Of a stretch of DNA of 64,000 nucleotides, positions 25,347 to 34,390 are shown in pieces. Source of the stretch: SIG424 sp045546695 (GTDB taxonomy: Bacteria > Bacillota > Clostridia > UBA1212 > UBA1255); NCBI GenBank assembly GCA_045546695.1, contig JAZQDE010000012.1:1-64000 (forward strand), given 5' to 3'. Every line of letters begins with the position of its first letter. The stretch's first letter is position 1. Made by a program: the position numbers and the translations under genes. The notes under the pieces are model-generated. The model was not told the DNA's origin. It saw nothing but the letters and a program-made list of their open reading frames with translations, and ran no database searches.

Positions 25347-25943
25347 TTATTTCTCATCAACTACTGTTGCGTCAGCCTGAGCTACAGTCTCCGGAGCAGG
25401 AGCCGGTCTTGACAAGAAGCTCTTGATCTTGCCTGTAACGTACTTTGTGATAACAAAATCTGACAAACCACTGAGAATAAAGCCTGCACCGATAATACGG
25501 AGAATGAGATCAGCAGTGTTATCCGGATACAGAACAGCAAATAAACCGATGCCAATTTTTACAAGTGATGTAATAAGCAGCGGAATCCATGAGATAGATT
25601 TAATACGCATTGTGTTTACAGCGTCCTGAAGAGTAAGGATACCGCTGACAACAATTACAAATCCAAGAACGAGAGGAATAAGGTCCTTGATCATTCCCTG
25701 ATACCAATATACAAAAAATGCTATAAACAGAGCTATGAGACCTGTGAATAATCCGTTGTTTTTCTCGTCGCCGATTTTTTTCACAAAGAATGAGATTACG
25801 CTGATTATTCCGACAATTGCAAGGACTGCCGACATAACGTAAATGCTGTATTTAAGCAATAATCCCGGGAAAATAATCAGCAACACACCGATTAATACGT
25901 AAAGAAGCGATGATACTACAATACTTTTTTTCATTTCTTTCAT
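25347..25943 (-). CDS. DUF308 (HdeD-like) membrane protein
   Basis: A 198-aa integral membrane protein with six hydrophobic segments arranged as three pairs, as in DUF308/HdeD proteins. The extra C-terminal tail is Ala/Pro-rich. The function in Clostridia is unknown; HdeD in E. coli is linked to acid resistance. AGGAGGG lies eight bases before the ATG. It sits between hydF (gap 19 bp) and the phosphopantetheinyl transferase gene, on the same strand. Confidence 0.82.
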   Translation of the reverse strand: MKEMKKSIVVSSLLYVLIGVLLIIFPGLLLKYSIYVMSAVLAIVGIISVISFFVKKIGDEKNNGLFTGLIALFIAFFVYWYQGMIKDLIPLVLGFVIVVSGILTLQDAVNTMRIKSISWIPLLITSLVKIGIGLFAVLYPDNTADLILRIIGAGFILSGLSDFVITKYVTGKIKSFLSRPAPAPETVAQADATVVDEK

Positions 25944-25962
25944 AAAACATGCCCTCCTGACA

Positions 25963-27186
25963 TTAAACGTCCTGATTTGTAGTGATTATACTAAGTATAC
26001 CAGTTAAATGAGCAATTGCAACTCCGTAATTCGTCATCGGAATTTTCTGTGCCTTTGCGCTGTCAATTCTCGACATAATATACTTGCGGTTAAACATGCA
26101 GCCGCCGCATTGTATGACAAGGTCGTATCCTGTCAGGTCCTCAGGAAAATCGGTACCACTGACCATATCAACCTGCAGGCCCGCGCCGAAACGTTTCCTG
26201 AGCATAGCCGGTATCTTCACCCTGCCGATGTCCTCGGTAAGCGGCGCATGCGTGCAGCACTCTGCAATAAGAACTCTGGAATTTTCTGTCAACGAATCTA
26301 TCGCAAGTGCGCCTTCTGTATAATATTTTATATCGCCTTTATATGCTGCAAAAAGCACTGAAAAAGACGTCAGCATACTGCTTTGCGGCTTGTTTTCATA
26401 CACAAACCTGAAAACCTGCGAGTCGGTGATTATGAGCTTCGGCGGTGCTGCGAGTGCTGCCAGAGTTTGTTTCATTCTGTCAGTAACAGTACATATTACT
26501 GTCGCCTTTTTATCGAGCAAATCGCGTATTGTCTGTACCTGAGGCAGAATCAATCTGCCTTTAGGTGCCTGAATATCCTGCGGCATTACGAGTAAAACAA
26601 CGTCGCCGTCATTTACAAGCTTGCCCGTAATGGAATCATTTCCATAATTTTCCGGAAGCAGGCGCGTAAGAGCTGCCTTTATCCTGTCTATATTAAGGCC
26701 TGTCTTTGCGCTGACAATAATTGCCTGCTCGCCCGTCTTGTCACCGATAAGAGTGCGAAGAGAAAGAGCCTCGTTCATGTCGCTGTCAGCTTTGTTGATT
26801 AAAAGCAGGCACGGAGTCTTGCGTTCTTTGAAATACTCATACCATTCAAGCTCCATATCAATGCCCGTCTTGTCTGCGTCGGCGGCAGAGAAAACAATTA
26901 TGGCAATATCTGCCTTTTCACCGGCAAGTTTTGTCTTTTCAACGCGCATAAGACCAAGTTCGCCTTCATCGTCGAAGCCTGCCGTGTCGATAATCGTGCA
27001 CGGTCCCAGAGGATTAATCTCCATCGCTTTGTAAACCGGGTCAGTCGTTGTACCGGCAAAATCTGCCACAATAGACACTTCCTGTCCGGTGAAAATATTA
27101 ATCAGCGAAGATTTACCACTGTTGCGGCGGCCAAAAAAGCCGATGTGAATTCTGTTTGCATTTGGTGTTTCGTTCAAATTAGCCAT
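25963..27186 (-). CDS. hydF: [FeFe]-hydrogenase maturation GTPase
   Basis: A 407-aa scaffold that receives the products of HydE and HydG and hands the 2Fe precluster to apo-hydrogenase. The P-loop GRRNSGKSSL is at about 18-27, DTAGFDD is the G3 motif, and NKAD is G4. The C-terminal third has the cluster-binding cysteines, including the CTHAPLTED and CGGCMFN segments. The start overlaps the hydG stop by one base (TAATG). Confidence 0.95.
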   Translation of the reverse strand: MANLNETPNANRIHIGFFGRRNSGKSSLINIFTGQEVSIVADFAGTTTDPVYKAMEINPLGPCTIIDTAGFDDEGELGLMRVEKTKLAGEKADIAIIVFSAADADKTGIDMELEWYEYFKERKTPCLLLINKADSDMNEALSLRTLIGDKTGEQAIIVSAKTGLNIDRIKAALTRLLPENYGNDSITGKLVNDGDVVLLVMPQDIQAPKGRLILPQVQTIRDLLDKKATVICTVTDRMKQTLAALAAPPKLIITDSQVFRFVYENKPQSSMLTSFSVLFAAYKGDIKYYTEGALAIDSLTENSRVLIAECCTHAPLTEDIGRVKIPAMLRKRFGAGLQVDMVSGTDFPEDLTGYDLVIQCGGCMFNRKYIMSRIDSAKAQKIPMTNYGVAIAHLTGILSIITTNQDV

Positions 27187-28610
27187 CAGAATCTGAAATC
27201 TCTCTTTCCGTCTGAAATATCGTGAATGTGCTCAGTTGCAATTGCGCGCACCTTGTCATTCGGTATTTTTATAAGCTCGCGGTCAATAAGACCGTTTCCT
27301 ATCGTAAGCGTCTCTGTAGAGGCATAATCTTCCAGATATTCTTTGAGTGTCATGAGCGCATTCGGGTGGCAGCAATTGAGAATCTGGCCGTTTTTGCACA
27401 GAGTCATAAATCTGTCACCGGTGCGGCCTTCTCTGTAGCAGGCAGTACAGAAACTGGGAATATAACCGAGCTCCATAAGCCAGCGTACAACTTCATCCAG
27501 AGTACGCTTGTCGCTAACGTCAAACTGTTCTGAATTGTCGTCCTCATCTTCCGGCTCGCAATATCCACCCACGCTCGTGCGTGAAGCACCGCTTATCTGC
27601 GACACGCCGAGAGGAAGCACCTTTTCACGGACAGCTTTGCTCTCTCTTGTAGAAATAATCATACCTGTATATGGTACGGAAATTCTGATAAGTGCCACGA
27701 GTTTTGCAAAAATATCGTCGCTGATGCCGTTGTCAAACTGAGTCGGGTCGATATCGTCGGCGCGCTTGAGCCTTGGCACGCTGATCGTGTGCGGTCCGAC
27801 GCCATGCACAGCTTCTAAGTGCTCTGCATGCATAAGGAGTCCTGCAAATTCGTATCTGTAAAGCTCAAGGCCGAAAAGAACGCCGAGGCCGACGTCATCG
27901 ATGCCGCCTTGCATGGCACGGTCCATAGCTTCTGTATGGTAAGCGTAGTTGTGCTTAGGTCCTGTCGGATGAAGCTTTACATAGCTTGCTTTGTTGTACG
28001 TTTCCTGGAATAAAATGTAAGTTCCGATGCCTGCCTCTTTGAGTTTACGATAATTTTCAACAGTCGTTGCCGCAATATTTACGTTCACACGTCTGATTGC
28101 GCCATTTTTATGCTTGATTGAATAAATCGTCTTGATAGACTCAAGAATATACTCAATCGGATTGTTTACCGGGTCTTCGCCGGCTTCAAGAGCAAGACGC
28201 TTGTGACCCATATCCTGCAGAGCGATTACTTCTCGCCTGATCTCTTCTTGCGTGAGCTTTTTACGTGAAATATGTTTGTTCTGGTAGTGATACGGGCAAT
28301 ACGTGCAGCCATTTACACAATAATTTGACAGATAAAGAGGCGCAAACATAACGATTCTGTTTCCATATAAATCCAGCTTAATCTGGTGCGCCAGGTCGTA
28401 CATCTGCTGTATCTTACCAGGATCTTCGCACGCAAGAAGCACACTTGCCTCTCTGTGAGTCAGACCTTTTTTTGTCTTTGCCTTCTCTAAAATAGAATCG
28501 ATGAGGGCCATATTGTTTTTATTCTCGTCTGCATATTTGAGCGTCGCGAGAATCTCCTCATCGTTAATGAATTCCTCAGCCTTAAGTGACTTAGGGTCGT
28601 ATTTATACAT
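27186..28610 (-). CDS. hydG: [FeFe]-hydrogenase maturase, tyrosine lyase
   Basis: A 474-aa radical SAM enzyme that cleaves tyrosine to make the CO and CN ligands of the H-cluster. The radical SAM motif is in CVNGCTYCPY, and the C-terminal auxiliary-cluster cysteines are in FCTACYREGRTGDRFM. The frame opens at 28631, but ATG 28610 with AAGGA eight bases upstream is preferred. It lies between hydE and hydF, with which it acts. Confidence 0.95.
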   Translation of the reverse strand: MYKYDPKSLKAEEFINDEEILATLKYADENKNNMALIDSILEKAKTKKGLTHREASVLLACEDPGKIQQMYDLAHQIKLDLYGNRIVMFAPLYLSNYCVNGCTYCPYHYQNKHISRKKLTQEEIRREVIALQDMGHKRLALEAGEDPVNNPIEYILESIKTIYSIKHKNGAIRRVNVNIAATTVENYRKLKEAGIGTYILFQETYNKASYVKLHPTGPKHNYAYHTEAMDRAMQGGIDDVGLGVLFGLELYRYEFAGLLMHAEHLEAVHGVGPHTISVPRLKRADDIDPTQFDNGISDDIFAKLVALIRISVPYTGMIISTRESKAVREKVLPLGVSQISGASRTSVGGYCEPEDEDDNSEQFDVSDKRTLDEVVRWLMELGYIPSFCTACYREGRTGDRFMTLCKNGQILNCCHPNALMTLKEYLEDYASTETLTIGNGLIDRELIKIPNDKVRAIATEHIHDISDGKRDFRF

Positions 28611-28660
28611 ATTAATCTTCCTTTCTTCCAAATCAGGGCCATATTATGGCGGCTTCTTTG

Positions 28661-29692
28661 TTAGTTATAATCTCCGCGGGCATAGCTGATTGTATACCCG
28701 ATATTATCAAGTCTCGACTGAAGGACAGACAGCGCTTTTGCGTCCTGTGCTCCAACCGAGCTTTTGTTATTATACAACATATATTTGTTTTTCGCTATCT
28801 GTGGCGATAAATTTGGCATTACAACGTTTGCGCCTGCGAGAATGCCCTTTTCGCATCCGTCAGGCGTCAGCGTCGCAAGCGCCGTCGTCGACGGAAGCAG
28901 CACATTTGGCTCCATCAATCTTATTATCGACAACAATTTCAATGTCATTTCTAAGCTTCCCGGTGAAAAGTCGGCAAACGGGGTATCTTTGTGCGGTAAA
29001 AAGGGCCCGAGGCCTACCATCTGAGGCTTAAAATTGCCAATAAATTCCAAATCGGCAACGAGGTTGTCCACTGTCTGGTAAGGCGAGCCTACCATAATAC
29101 CGCAACCTGTCTGAAAACCAATTTCTTTAAGGTCATGCAAACACCTCATACGGTTGTCATAAGACATATTTTCAGGGTGAAGCTTCGCATAATGCTCCGG
29201 CGTTGCCGTTTCATGACGAAGCAGGTAGCGGTTTGCTCCGGCTGCATACAATCGCTCATAGTCGGCGCGCGGCATTTCACCAAAAGACAACGTAATCGCA
29301 CAATCGGGATATCCGTTTCGTATCTCCGAGACGATATCGCACAGCATATCTGTCGTGTAATGCCTGTCCTCTCCGCCCTGAAGTACAAACGTCCTGAAGC
29401 CGAGCTCATATCCGTGACGGCAGCACGCGAGAATATCTTCTTTATCAAGTCTGTATCTTGATGCGCACTGATTGCCTGCACGGATTCCGCAATAATAGCA
29501 GTTGTTTTTACAGTAATTAGTAAATTCAATCAGGCCTCTGATGTATACTTTGTTTCCAAAAACTTCCTGAGCCTTTTTACGGGCAAGAAGACAAAGAGCC
29601 TCATCATGCTCATTTGTTTCAAGAAGATACTTGTACTCAGGAGCAGTAAGGCGTCTTTCTTTTTCTAATTTCTGTAAAATATTATCAAACAT
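28661..29692 (-). CDS. hydE: [FeFe]-hydrogenase maturase, radical SAM
   Basis: A 343-aa radical SAM enzyme needed to build the dithiolate-bridged diiron precluster. The cluster motif is CKNNCYYCGIR, and the BioB-like barrel continues with LRHETATPEHYAKLHP. The start overlaps the hydrogenase-regulator gene by 8 bp. No structural hydrogenase is in this window, so the maturases must act on enzymes encoded elsewhere. Confidence 0.95.
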   Translation of the reverse strand: MFDNILQKLEKERRLTAPEYKYLLETNEHDEALCLLARKKAQEVFGNKVYIRGLIEFTNYCKNNCYYCGIRAGNQCASRYRLDKEDILACCRHGYELGFRTFVLQGGEDRHYTTDMLCDIVSEIRNGYPDCAITLSFGEMPRADYERLYAAGANRYLLRHETATPEHYAKLHPENMSYDNRMRCLHDLKEIGFQTGCGIMVGSPYQTVDNLVADLEFIGNFKPQMVGLGPFLPHKDTPFADFSPGSLEMTLKLLSIIRLMEPNVLLPSTTALATLTPDGCEKGILAGANVVMPNLSPQIAKNKYMLYNNKSSVGAQDAKALSVLQSRLDNIGYTISYARGDYN

Positions 29693-29939
29693 TTGAATAT
29701 ATTGCCTTTGCTGTTATGCCATCTATTCTGCCAAGTTTACCTGACAGTGCATTTATTATATCCTGCGGCGCGTCAATTGCAATACTGATTATGTTTACGT
29801 TTCGTTCCCTGTAAGGAATTCCCATTCTGCCGATAATGTATGAAGCGTAATCGTGCAAAGTAGAATTCAGAATTTCTACTTTGTCGGGATTGTCGATTAT
29901 TATGCCGATCAGGGCAATGCGTGTTCCGTTTTCTTGCAT
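29685..29939 (-). CDS. iron-only hydrogenase system regulator (TM1266-type)
   Basis: An 84-aa ACT-like small protein (RIALIGIIIDNP...NIISIAIDAP) of the family routinely encoded with hydEFG and named iron-only hydrogenase system regulator. It probably senses a small ligand; none is established. GGAGAG precedes the ATG. Its first 31 bases lie inside the spoIIID coding region in another frame, and its end overlaps hydE by 8 bp. Confidence 0.88.
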   Translation of the reverse strand: MQENGTRIALIGIIIDNPDKVEILNSTLHDYASYIIGRMGIPYRERNVNIISIAIDAPQDIINALSGKLGRIDGITAKAIYSNV

Positions 29940-30211
29940 TTTAACTCTCCATGTAAATATTTTTCTTTTGTAGCAAGGCCACCGCGTATGTGGCGCTGTG
30001 CTTTGTTTATATCAAGTACTCCCCTTACAGCTTCTGCGAGTGAAGAATTAAGGTGAGGAAGGCGTTGCGATACATCTTTATGTACGGTTGATTTGCTGAT
30101 TTCAAACTTAAGCGCGGCAGCCCTTACCGTGCAACCTGTGTCAATTATGTATTGAGCCACTTCGTATACTCTATCTTCTATATAATCATGGCTGGTGTTG
30201 ATACTGTACAT
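29909..30211 (-). CDS. spoIIID: stage III sporulation protein D
   Basis: A 100-aa mother-cell transcription factor. The helix-turn-helix lies at about 28-47 (TVRAAALKFEISKSTVHKDV), followed by the signature RLPHLNSSLAEAVRGVLDIN and RHIRGGLATKEKY. In Bacillus it adjusts sigma-E dependent genes. Here the gene runs into the hydrogenase regulator with a 31-bp overlap, making it the first gene of the hydEGF unit. Start codon and ribosome site sit in a perfect 14-bp inverted repeat (30208-30254). Confidence 0.95.
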   Translation of the reverse strand: MYSINTSHDYIEDRVYEVAQYIIDTGCTVRAAALKFEISKSTVHKDVSQRLPHLNSSLAEAVRGVLDINKAQRHIRGGLATKEKYLHGELKCKKTEHALP

Positions 30212-30254
30212 ATATTTTACCCCTTTGTGGTCTGTATATTGGTAAAATATATGT
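30208..30254. promoter_or_regulatory. 14-bp perfect inverted repeat spanning the spoIIID start codon
   Basis: ACATATATTTTACC (30208-30221) and GGTAAAATATATGT (30241-30254) are perfect inverted repeats with a 19-base spacer. The spoIIID start codon (30209-30211 on the minus strand) lies within one arm, and part of the AAAGGGG ribosome site is in the same arm. In RNA the hairpin would hide both; in DNA it could be an operator. Confidence 0.65.
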
Positions 30255-30264
30255 TTTTACAACC

Positions 30265-31644
30265 TTATTTATTCTTCTTTTTACCTAATCCGAAAATGAC
30301 TGCAAGCAACACAACAAGGTAGGCGGCAATAAGACCGAGACTCACAAAAGTCATCATCGTATTTTTTGCAGCAAGGCTTACTATAATCAGGACGGGTGCG
30401 CCGAAGGCAATGCCGACTGAGCTGCCGGTGATGAGATTGTTTGACGCAGGAGTCTTAAAGTTCGGGTCGATTTCACGCAGGAGCAATACGCCTGAGCTTA
30501 TTGTACCTGTGAGCATACCGAACATTGAGAAAAACGCTTCGTTTTCATATGTGGGATATATTTTTTTGCACATGAATTTAAGATATATAAACGTAACCGC
30601 TCCGCCGAGTATTGACATAAGCAGGAAAGGAACCCACAGACCCTCAAGGTCATTTATTTCAATACTTGCGATACCGCAGATTATCATCACGTCAAAAGCA
30701 AGACCTGATATACGACTGAGCAGGTAGTTGTTCTGGTACTGTCTTTTCATCAGATGCGTCTTGCGAAGACCTTTCATTACAGAGCGGCAAATAGTGGCAA
30801 CGAGCGAGCCGATTATGAAGTTAAATCCCCACAGAAGCGGCGATATTGTAGCGGCCGCACCGGGAGCGATTGCCTCAATGAGGCTACAGATTCCCCACGT
30901 AACGAGATATGTTATGAGATATACGAGTACGATAAGAGCTGCCTGAACGCTCAACTTGTCAACCGATTCAGCGACAGGGATCTCATTTTCACTCTGGAAT
31001 TCATTTACAGTAACAGAACCCGAAACCACGTTATCAGGTGTGTTTCTGTTGAGTTTGCCTTTGCGGTTGCAGATATTCAGATAAATCACGCCGAAAATAC
31101 ATGCGCACAGATATCCGGCAGCGGCGATAGCCAGACCAAACGACTGACCACCGACAAAGCCGAAGCCCTCATACGTCACGCCGACGTTATTTGCCTGACC
31201 GGGGCCCTGACCGTATCCCATAGCAAGGAGTATGCCGCTTGCCTTAAAGAACTCCGGCATAAACGTGTACGCAAGACCGATTGAAACGCCGAGACCGATT
31301 ATCGCCTGTACAAGATACGTACTTACAATCAACGCGCCATTTTTTGTAGCAAGGAGTCCTGACGATTCAGCGCTTTTTTCAGGAATTCTGAGAGACAAAG
31401 CTATAAAGCCGAGTGCCAGTGCGTGATATGTTACTGATTCCAGGAAGCTTGTGTTCATTTTCAGCAAACCGGACGTTTTCAGTATTAGCAGTATAAAACC
31501 TGCTAAAACGGCCGTCGGTATCAGGCTTCGTCTGATGAAACCGATTTTTCTTCTGATAATGTTCGCCAGGAGCAAAAGTCCCGCTATGATACCAATCTGG
31601 ATTATAGGCTGCCACAAAGCAGTGTTTGCATGTGAAAAATCCAT
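30265..31644 (-). CDS. sodium:glutamate symporter-like carrier (ESS/GltS)
   Basis: A 459-aa polytopic membrane protein with about 12 segments and the two-fold internal arrangement of GltS-type carriers. YGQGPGQANNVG near residue 145 and MFGMLTGTISSGVLLLREID near 370 are re-entrant-loop-like Gly-rich segments typical of the family. It probably imports glutamate or a related acid with sodium. It follows the acyltransferase gene by 3 bp on the same strand. Substrate assignment is inferred. Confidence 0.8.
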   Translation of the reverse strand: MDFSHANTALWQPIIQIGIIAGLLLLANIIRRKIGFIRRSLIPTAVLAGFILLILKTSGLLKMNTSFLESVTYHALALGFIALSLRIPEKSAESSGLLATKNGALIVSTYLVQAIIGLGVSIGLAYTFMPEFFKASGILLAMGYGQGPGQANNVGVTYEGFGFVGGQSFGLAIAAAGYLCACIFGVIYLNICNRKGKLNRNTPDNVVSGSVTVNEFQSENEIPVAESVDKLSVQAALIVLVYLITYLVTWGICSLIEAIAPGAAATISPLLWGFNFIIGSLVATICRSVMKGLRKTHLMKRQYQNNYLLSRISGLAFDVMIICGIASIEINDLEGLWVPFLLMSILGGAVTFIYLKFMCKKIYPTYENEAFFSMFGMLTGTISSGVLLLREIDPNFKTPASNNLITGSSVGIAFGAPVLIIVSLAAKNTMMTFVSLGLIAAYLVVLLAVIFGLGKKKNK

Positions 31645-31647
31645 ACG

Positions 31648-32784
31648 TCACTCCCCGATTCTTTTTTTATATTCATTATATAACAATAGAAACTTCAGTA
31701 CGTTTGATTCTTCCGACGGCAGCAGTTCGTAATATTTTTCCTTTGTTGAAAAAACAATTGCGCGTCTGCCGTGCATCGTAAGGTCTGCGATTGTATCAAG
31801 CGCAATGCTTACATTTCCGCATGACAATGCGTCTTTTGTAAGACTGACCGCACCTTGTGCACATTCTGTTTCTACGTGTTTTTCTATTGAAATAAGTTTT
31901 CCACCCTGCGAAGTGTATACTTTTTCTTCTTGTGCGTCTTTTAAAACTTCCTCTTGTTGCCATGCCGCGAGCTCTTTAACTGTCTTAAAGCGCAGTCCCT
32001 CAAGCATACAATATTCTGTATATTTGAATGTAAGACCGCATTTTTCACATGTCACAGTATCTTTTTGCGATTTAATTGAATCCATCGCGCCGCACTCAGG
32101 ACATCTGAAAAGAAGATTTTCCATTTTATAGGCAATTTGCTTGCCTTTGTATTTTTTAGGATTTTCAAGCTGATGCGCATATGCGTCCTCGTAGAGATCT
32201 TTTGCAATAATCTCGTTTATTTCTTCTACACTCATCTCTTCAAGCTGTTCTTTTGTGTAGATATTTACGGGCGCGCCGCAAATCGGGCCTTTGCGCAGCC
32301 CCCCCTGACTCCAGTTGGGACTCACAAAATATCCGCCCTGAATCTTATACGTAACAAGTGTGCATTTTGCTTTTTTGATTACTTTACCTGTGGCGGGACT
32401 GATCGGAAGCGTGACGCCATCCCACGTTCTGGCACCTTCTGCAAACATACAAACGTTGGCGCCATTTTTCACAGCACGGAATATTTCAATTATAGACGCC
32501 GTCGCCGGCATGCCTTTGTATCTGATTATCGGATCGAAAGCATATTTCAGAAACTTAAATGCAACTTTCCATCTGGCGATGTGTTCGCTCGCCACGAAAT
32601 ACATCTGTTTTTTTGATGCGACGCCGACAAAGAGCGGATCCCAGTCCGTAGTATGGTTGGCCAGTACAATATACGGACCTTTTATTTTACCAATACTTTT
32701 ATACCTGTATCCGAATTTAAAGAATAGAAAAACCACAACCAATGGTCTTAATAATCTGTAAAAAAATCTGTGTTTTCTCGTCAT
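31648..32784 (-). CDS. 1-acylglycerol-3-phosphate acyltransferase-like protein with C-terminal zinc ribbon
   Basis: A 378-aa PlsC-family protein. NHTTDWD (His 44, Asp 49) is the HX4D catalytic motif, and FAEGARTWDG is the substrate-binding motif. Around residue 230 a zinc ribbon follows (CPECG...CEKCG), and then a mostly polar domain of about 120 residues that I do not recognise. The extra part is unusual for PlsC. The frame opens with GTG 32793; ATG 32784 is chosen although neither has a good ribosome site. It is co-transcribed with the GltS-like gene. Confidence 0.82.
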   Translation of the reverse strand: MTRKHRFFYRLLRPLVVVFLFFKFGYRYKSIGKIKGPYIVLANHTTDWDPLFVGVASKKQMYFVASEHIARWKVAFKFLKYAFDPIIRYKGMPATASIIEIFRAVKNGANVCMFAEGARTWDGVTLPISPATGKVIKKAKCTLVTYKIQGGYFVSPNWSQGGLRKGPICGAPVNIYTKEQLEEMSVEEINEIIAKDLYEDAYAHQLENPKKYKGKQIAYKMENLLFRCPECGAMDSIKSQKDTVTCEKCGLTFKYTEYCMLEGLRFKTVKELAAWQQEEVLKDAQEEKVYTSQGGKLISIEKHVETECAQGAVSLTKDALSCGNVSIALDTIADLTMHGRRAIVFSTKEKYYELLPSEESNVLKFLLLYNEYKKRIGE

Positions 32785-32856
32785 CCCCGTCACTTTTTTC
32801 TGTTTAAGTTACACTATTTCAATCATATAAATAGTAACACTCAAAGGTGGCAGATG

Positions 32857-33840
32857 TCAAGAAATTACGATGCTGTTAATGTACCTGCGAAATTCCTCCA
32901 CTACGTCAGAAGGGCCGCTGATGCGCAGCTTTTCACCAAATGAGCAGCACCATCCGAAGAAAATAGGACTGAGCTGGACTTCGCCTATGAAAGCAACGTG
33001 CGTGTCGTCAACCGGTTTGATTTTTACCTTTTCACCGAAGGTATCAAAAATCACGTCGATAAGGCTCTTGTCCGCTTCAAAATGAACGTGGTGCGTTTCA
33101 CCGGAAAACATGCCGAAAAGTTGCTGTTTGTAACGCGCGATGTCAATTCTGCGCGACTCAGGAGGCATTGCGGCCGGCTCGTCAACAATCTTTACCTTCT
33201 CCATGCGGTCGATCCTGTAGTGAATAGTCTGCTCGTGTTTTTCGTTGTAGTCGAGCATATAGTACTGACCGTCAGACAAAATGGTAGCATATGGGTTTGC
33301 AACGTATTCCCTGCCCTCTTTGCGGTATACTTTGTTATGTTTACAATCGTAGTCAAAATACAGGAAGGATATTTTCTTTTTACAATTTATGGCAGTAACG
33401 ATCTCGTTGACAGAATAGTAAATATATTCATTGACATTCTTGCGAGTATTGAACGCAACGATGTTCTTTTTCATAACATCGCCACTGTAGCTGCCTGCAA
33501 GCGCCGCTATCTTGTCGACAAGTTCTGCCGTCTTGCTTTTCGTTATAAAAGAGGCCGACTGAACCGCGTCGAGCAGAATATGTAGCTCGGGCATATCAAA
33601 CCTGCGGTCTGCAACGTAATATTCGTTGTTGCGACTTCTGTTGCACATAACCTCGTAGCCGAACTCGTTTAACATCTCAATGTCGCGGTAGAGCGTTTTG
33701 CGTGAAATACTAATTCCACTTTCTTCCAGAATTTCGATAATACGGTTTGAGGATATCGGATGATTTTCATCTGATTCGCGATTGAGAATCTCCCATATTT
33801 TGAGAATTTTTACTCTTGATGCATTGCTCTGATCTGCCAT
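32857..33840 (-). CDS. WYL-domain transcriptional regulator
   Basis: A 327-aa regulator with an N-terminal winged helix-turn-helix (about 10-65, with ISISRKTLYRDIEMLNEFG) and a WYL ligand-sensing domain (about 140-230, YYMLDYNEKHEQTIHYRIDRM), then a WCX extension. WYL proteins respond to nucleotides or nucleic acids in several systems. CGGAGGC precedes the ATG. It is the first gene upstream of the acyltransferase/GltS pair (63-bp gap) and divergent from the desulfoferrodoxin gene. Confidence 0.9.
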   Translation of the reverse strand: MADQSNASRVKILKIWEILNRESDENHPISSNRIIEILEESGISISRKTLYRDIEMLNEFGYEVMCNRSRNNEYYVADRRFDMPELHILLDAVQSASFITKSKTAELVDKIAALAGSYSGDVMKKNIVAFNTRKNVNEYIYYSVNEIVTAINCKKKISFLYFDYDCKHNKVYRKEGREYVANPYATILSDGQYYMLDYNEKHEQTIHYRIDRMEKVKIVDEPAAMPPESRRIDIARYKQQLFGMFSGETHHVHFEADKSLIDVIFDTFGEKVKIKPVDDTHVAFIGEVQLSPIFFGWCCSFGEKLRISGPSDVVEEFRRYINSIVIS

Positions 33841-34006
33841 TTTCTGCCTCCGTTATATTTTGATATATAGATTATACTATAAATATACTCTATTTGTGTA
33901 TGTGTGAAAAGGATAAAAATTGGGATAATCCGTTTTGTGACAAAGTTACTGTATTTGAATAAAAATGGTGTATAATATAGAAAACTAAATTATTGGAGGT
34001 TTTATT

Positions 34007-34390
34007 ATGTGTGACAATAACAAATTTTATATCTGTGAAAAATGTGGAAATTTGATCGGAATGATTCATGATTCGCGCGTGCCTATGATGTGCTGCGGTC
34101 AGAAAATGACAAAACTTGAGCCCGGTGTTGTTGAGGCAAGCCATGAAAAACACATTCCTGTTGTAAGCGTTGACGGCAATATCGTGCGCGTTACAATCGG
34201 CAGCGTAGCTCATCCGATGGCTGAAGAGCACAGCATTCTCTGGGTATACCTGCAGACAGACAAGGGCGGCCAGCGTAAATGCCTTGAAGTTGGCAAGGCG
34301 CCTGAAGTTACGTTCGCCCTCAGTGATGAAAAGCCCGTTGCAGCTTACGCTTATTGTAATCTCCACGGACTCTGGAAAGCTGATATATGA
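34007..34390 (+). CDS. dfx: desulfoferrodoxin (superoxide reductase)
   Basis: A 127-aa iron protein that reduces superoxide to peroxide in anaerobes. The N-terminal rubredoxin-like centre has YICEKCGN and MMCCGQ. The catalytic Fe site is formed by EKHIP, HPMAEEH and CNLHGLW. TATAAT at 33971-33976 is a likely -10, and GGAGGTTTTATT precedes the ATG. The stop overlaps the start of the thioredoxin-like gene (ATGA). Together they suggest an oxidative-stress unit. Confidence 0.95.
   Translation: MCDNNKFYICEKCGNLIGMIHDSRVPMMCCGQKMTKLEPGVVEASHEKHIPVVSVDGNIVRVTIGSVAHPMAEEHSILWVYLQTDKGGQRKCLEVGKAPEVTFALSDEKPVAAYAYCNLHGLWKADI

Noticed and set aside
32794..32856. Inverted sequence GTTACTATTT / AAATAGTGTAAC after the WYL gene
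   Set aside because: The stem is AT-rich with a bulge and lacks a T-run, so it is too weak to list as a terminator.
33890..34366. 158-codon minus-strand frame over desulfoferrodoxin
   Set aside because: Antisense shadow of a well-supported gene, with no family resemblance.
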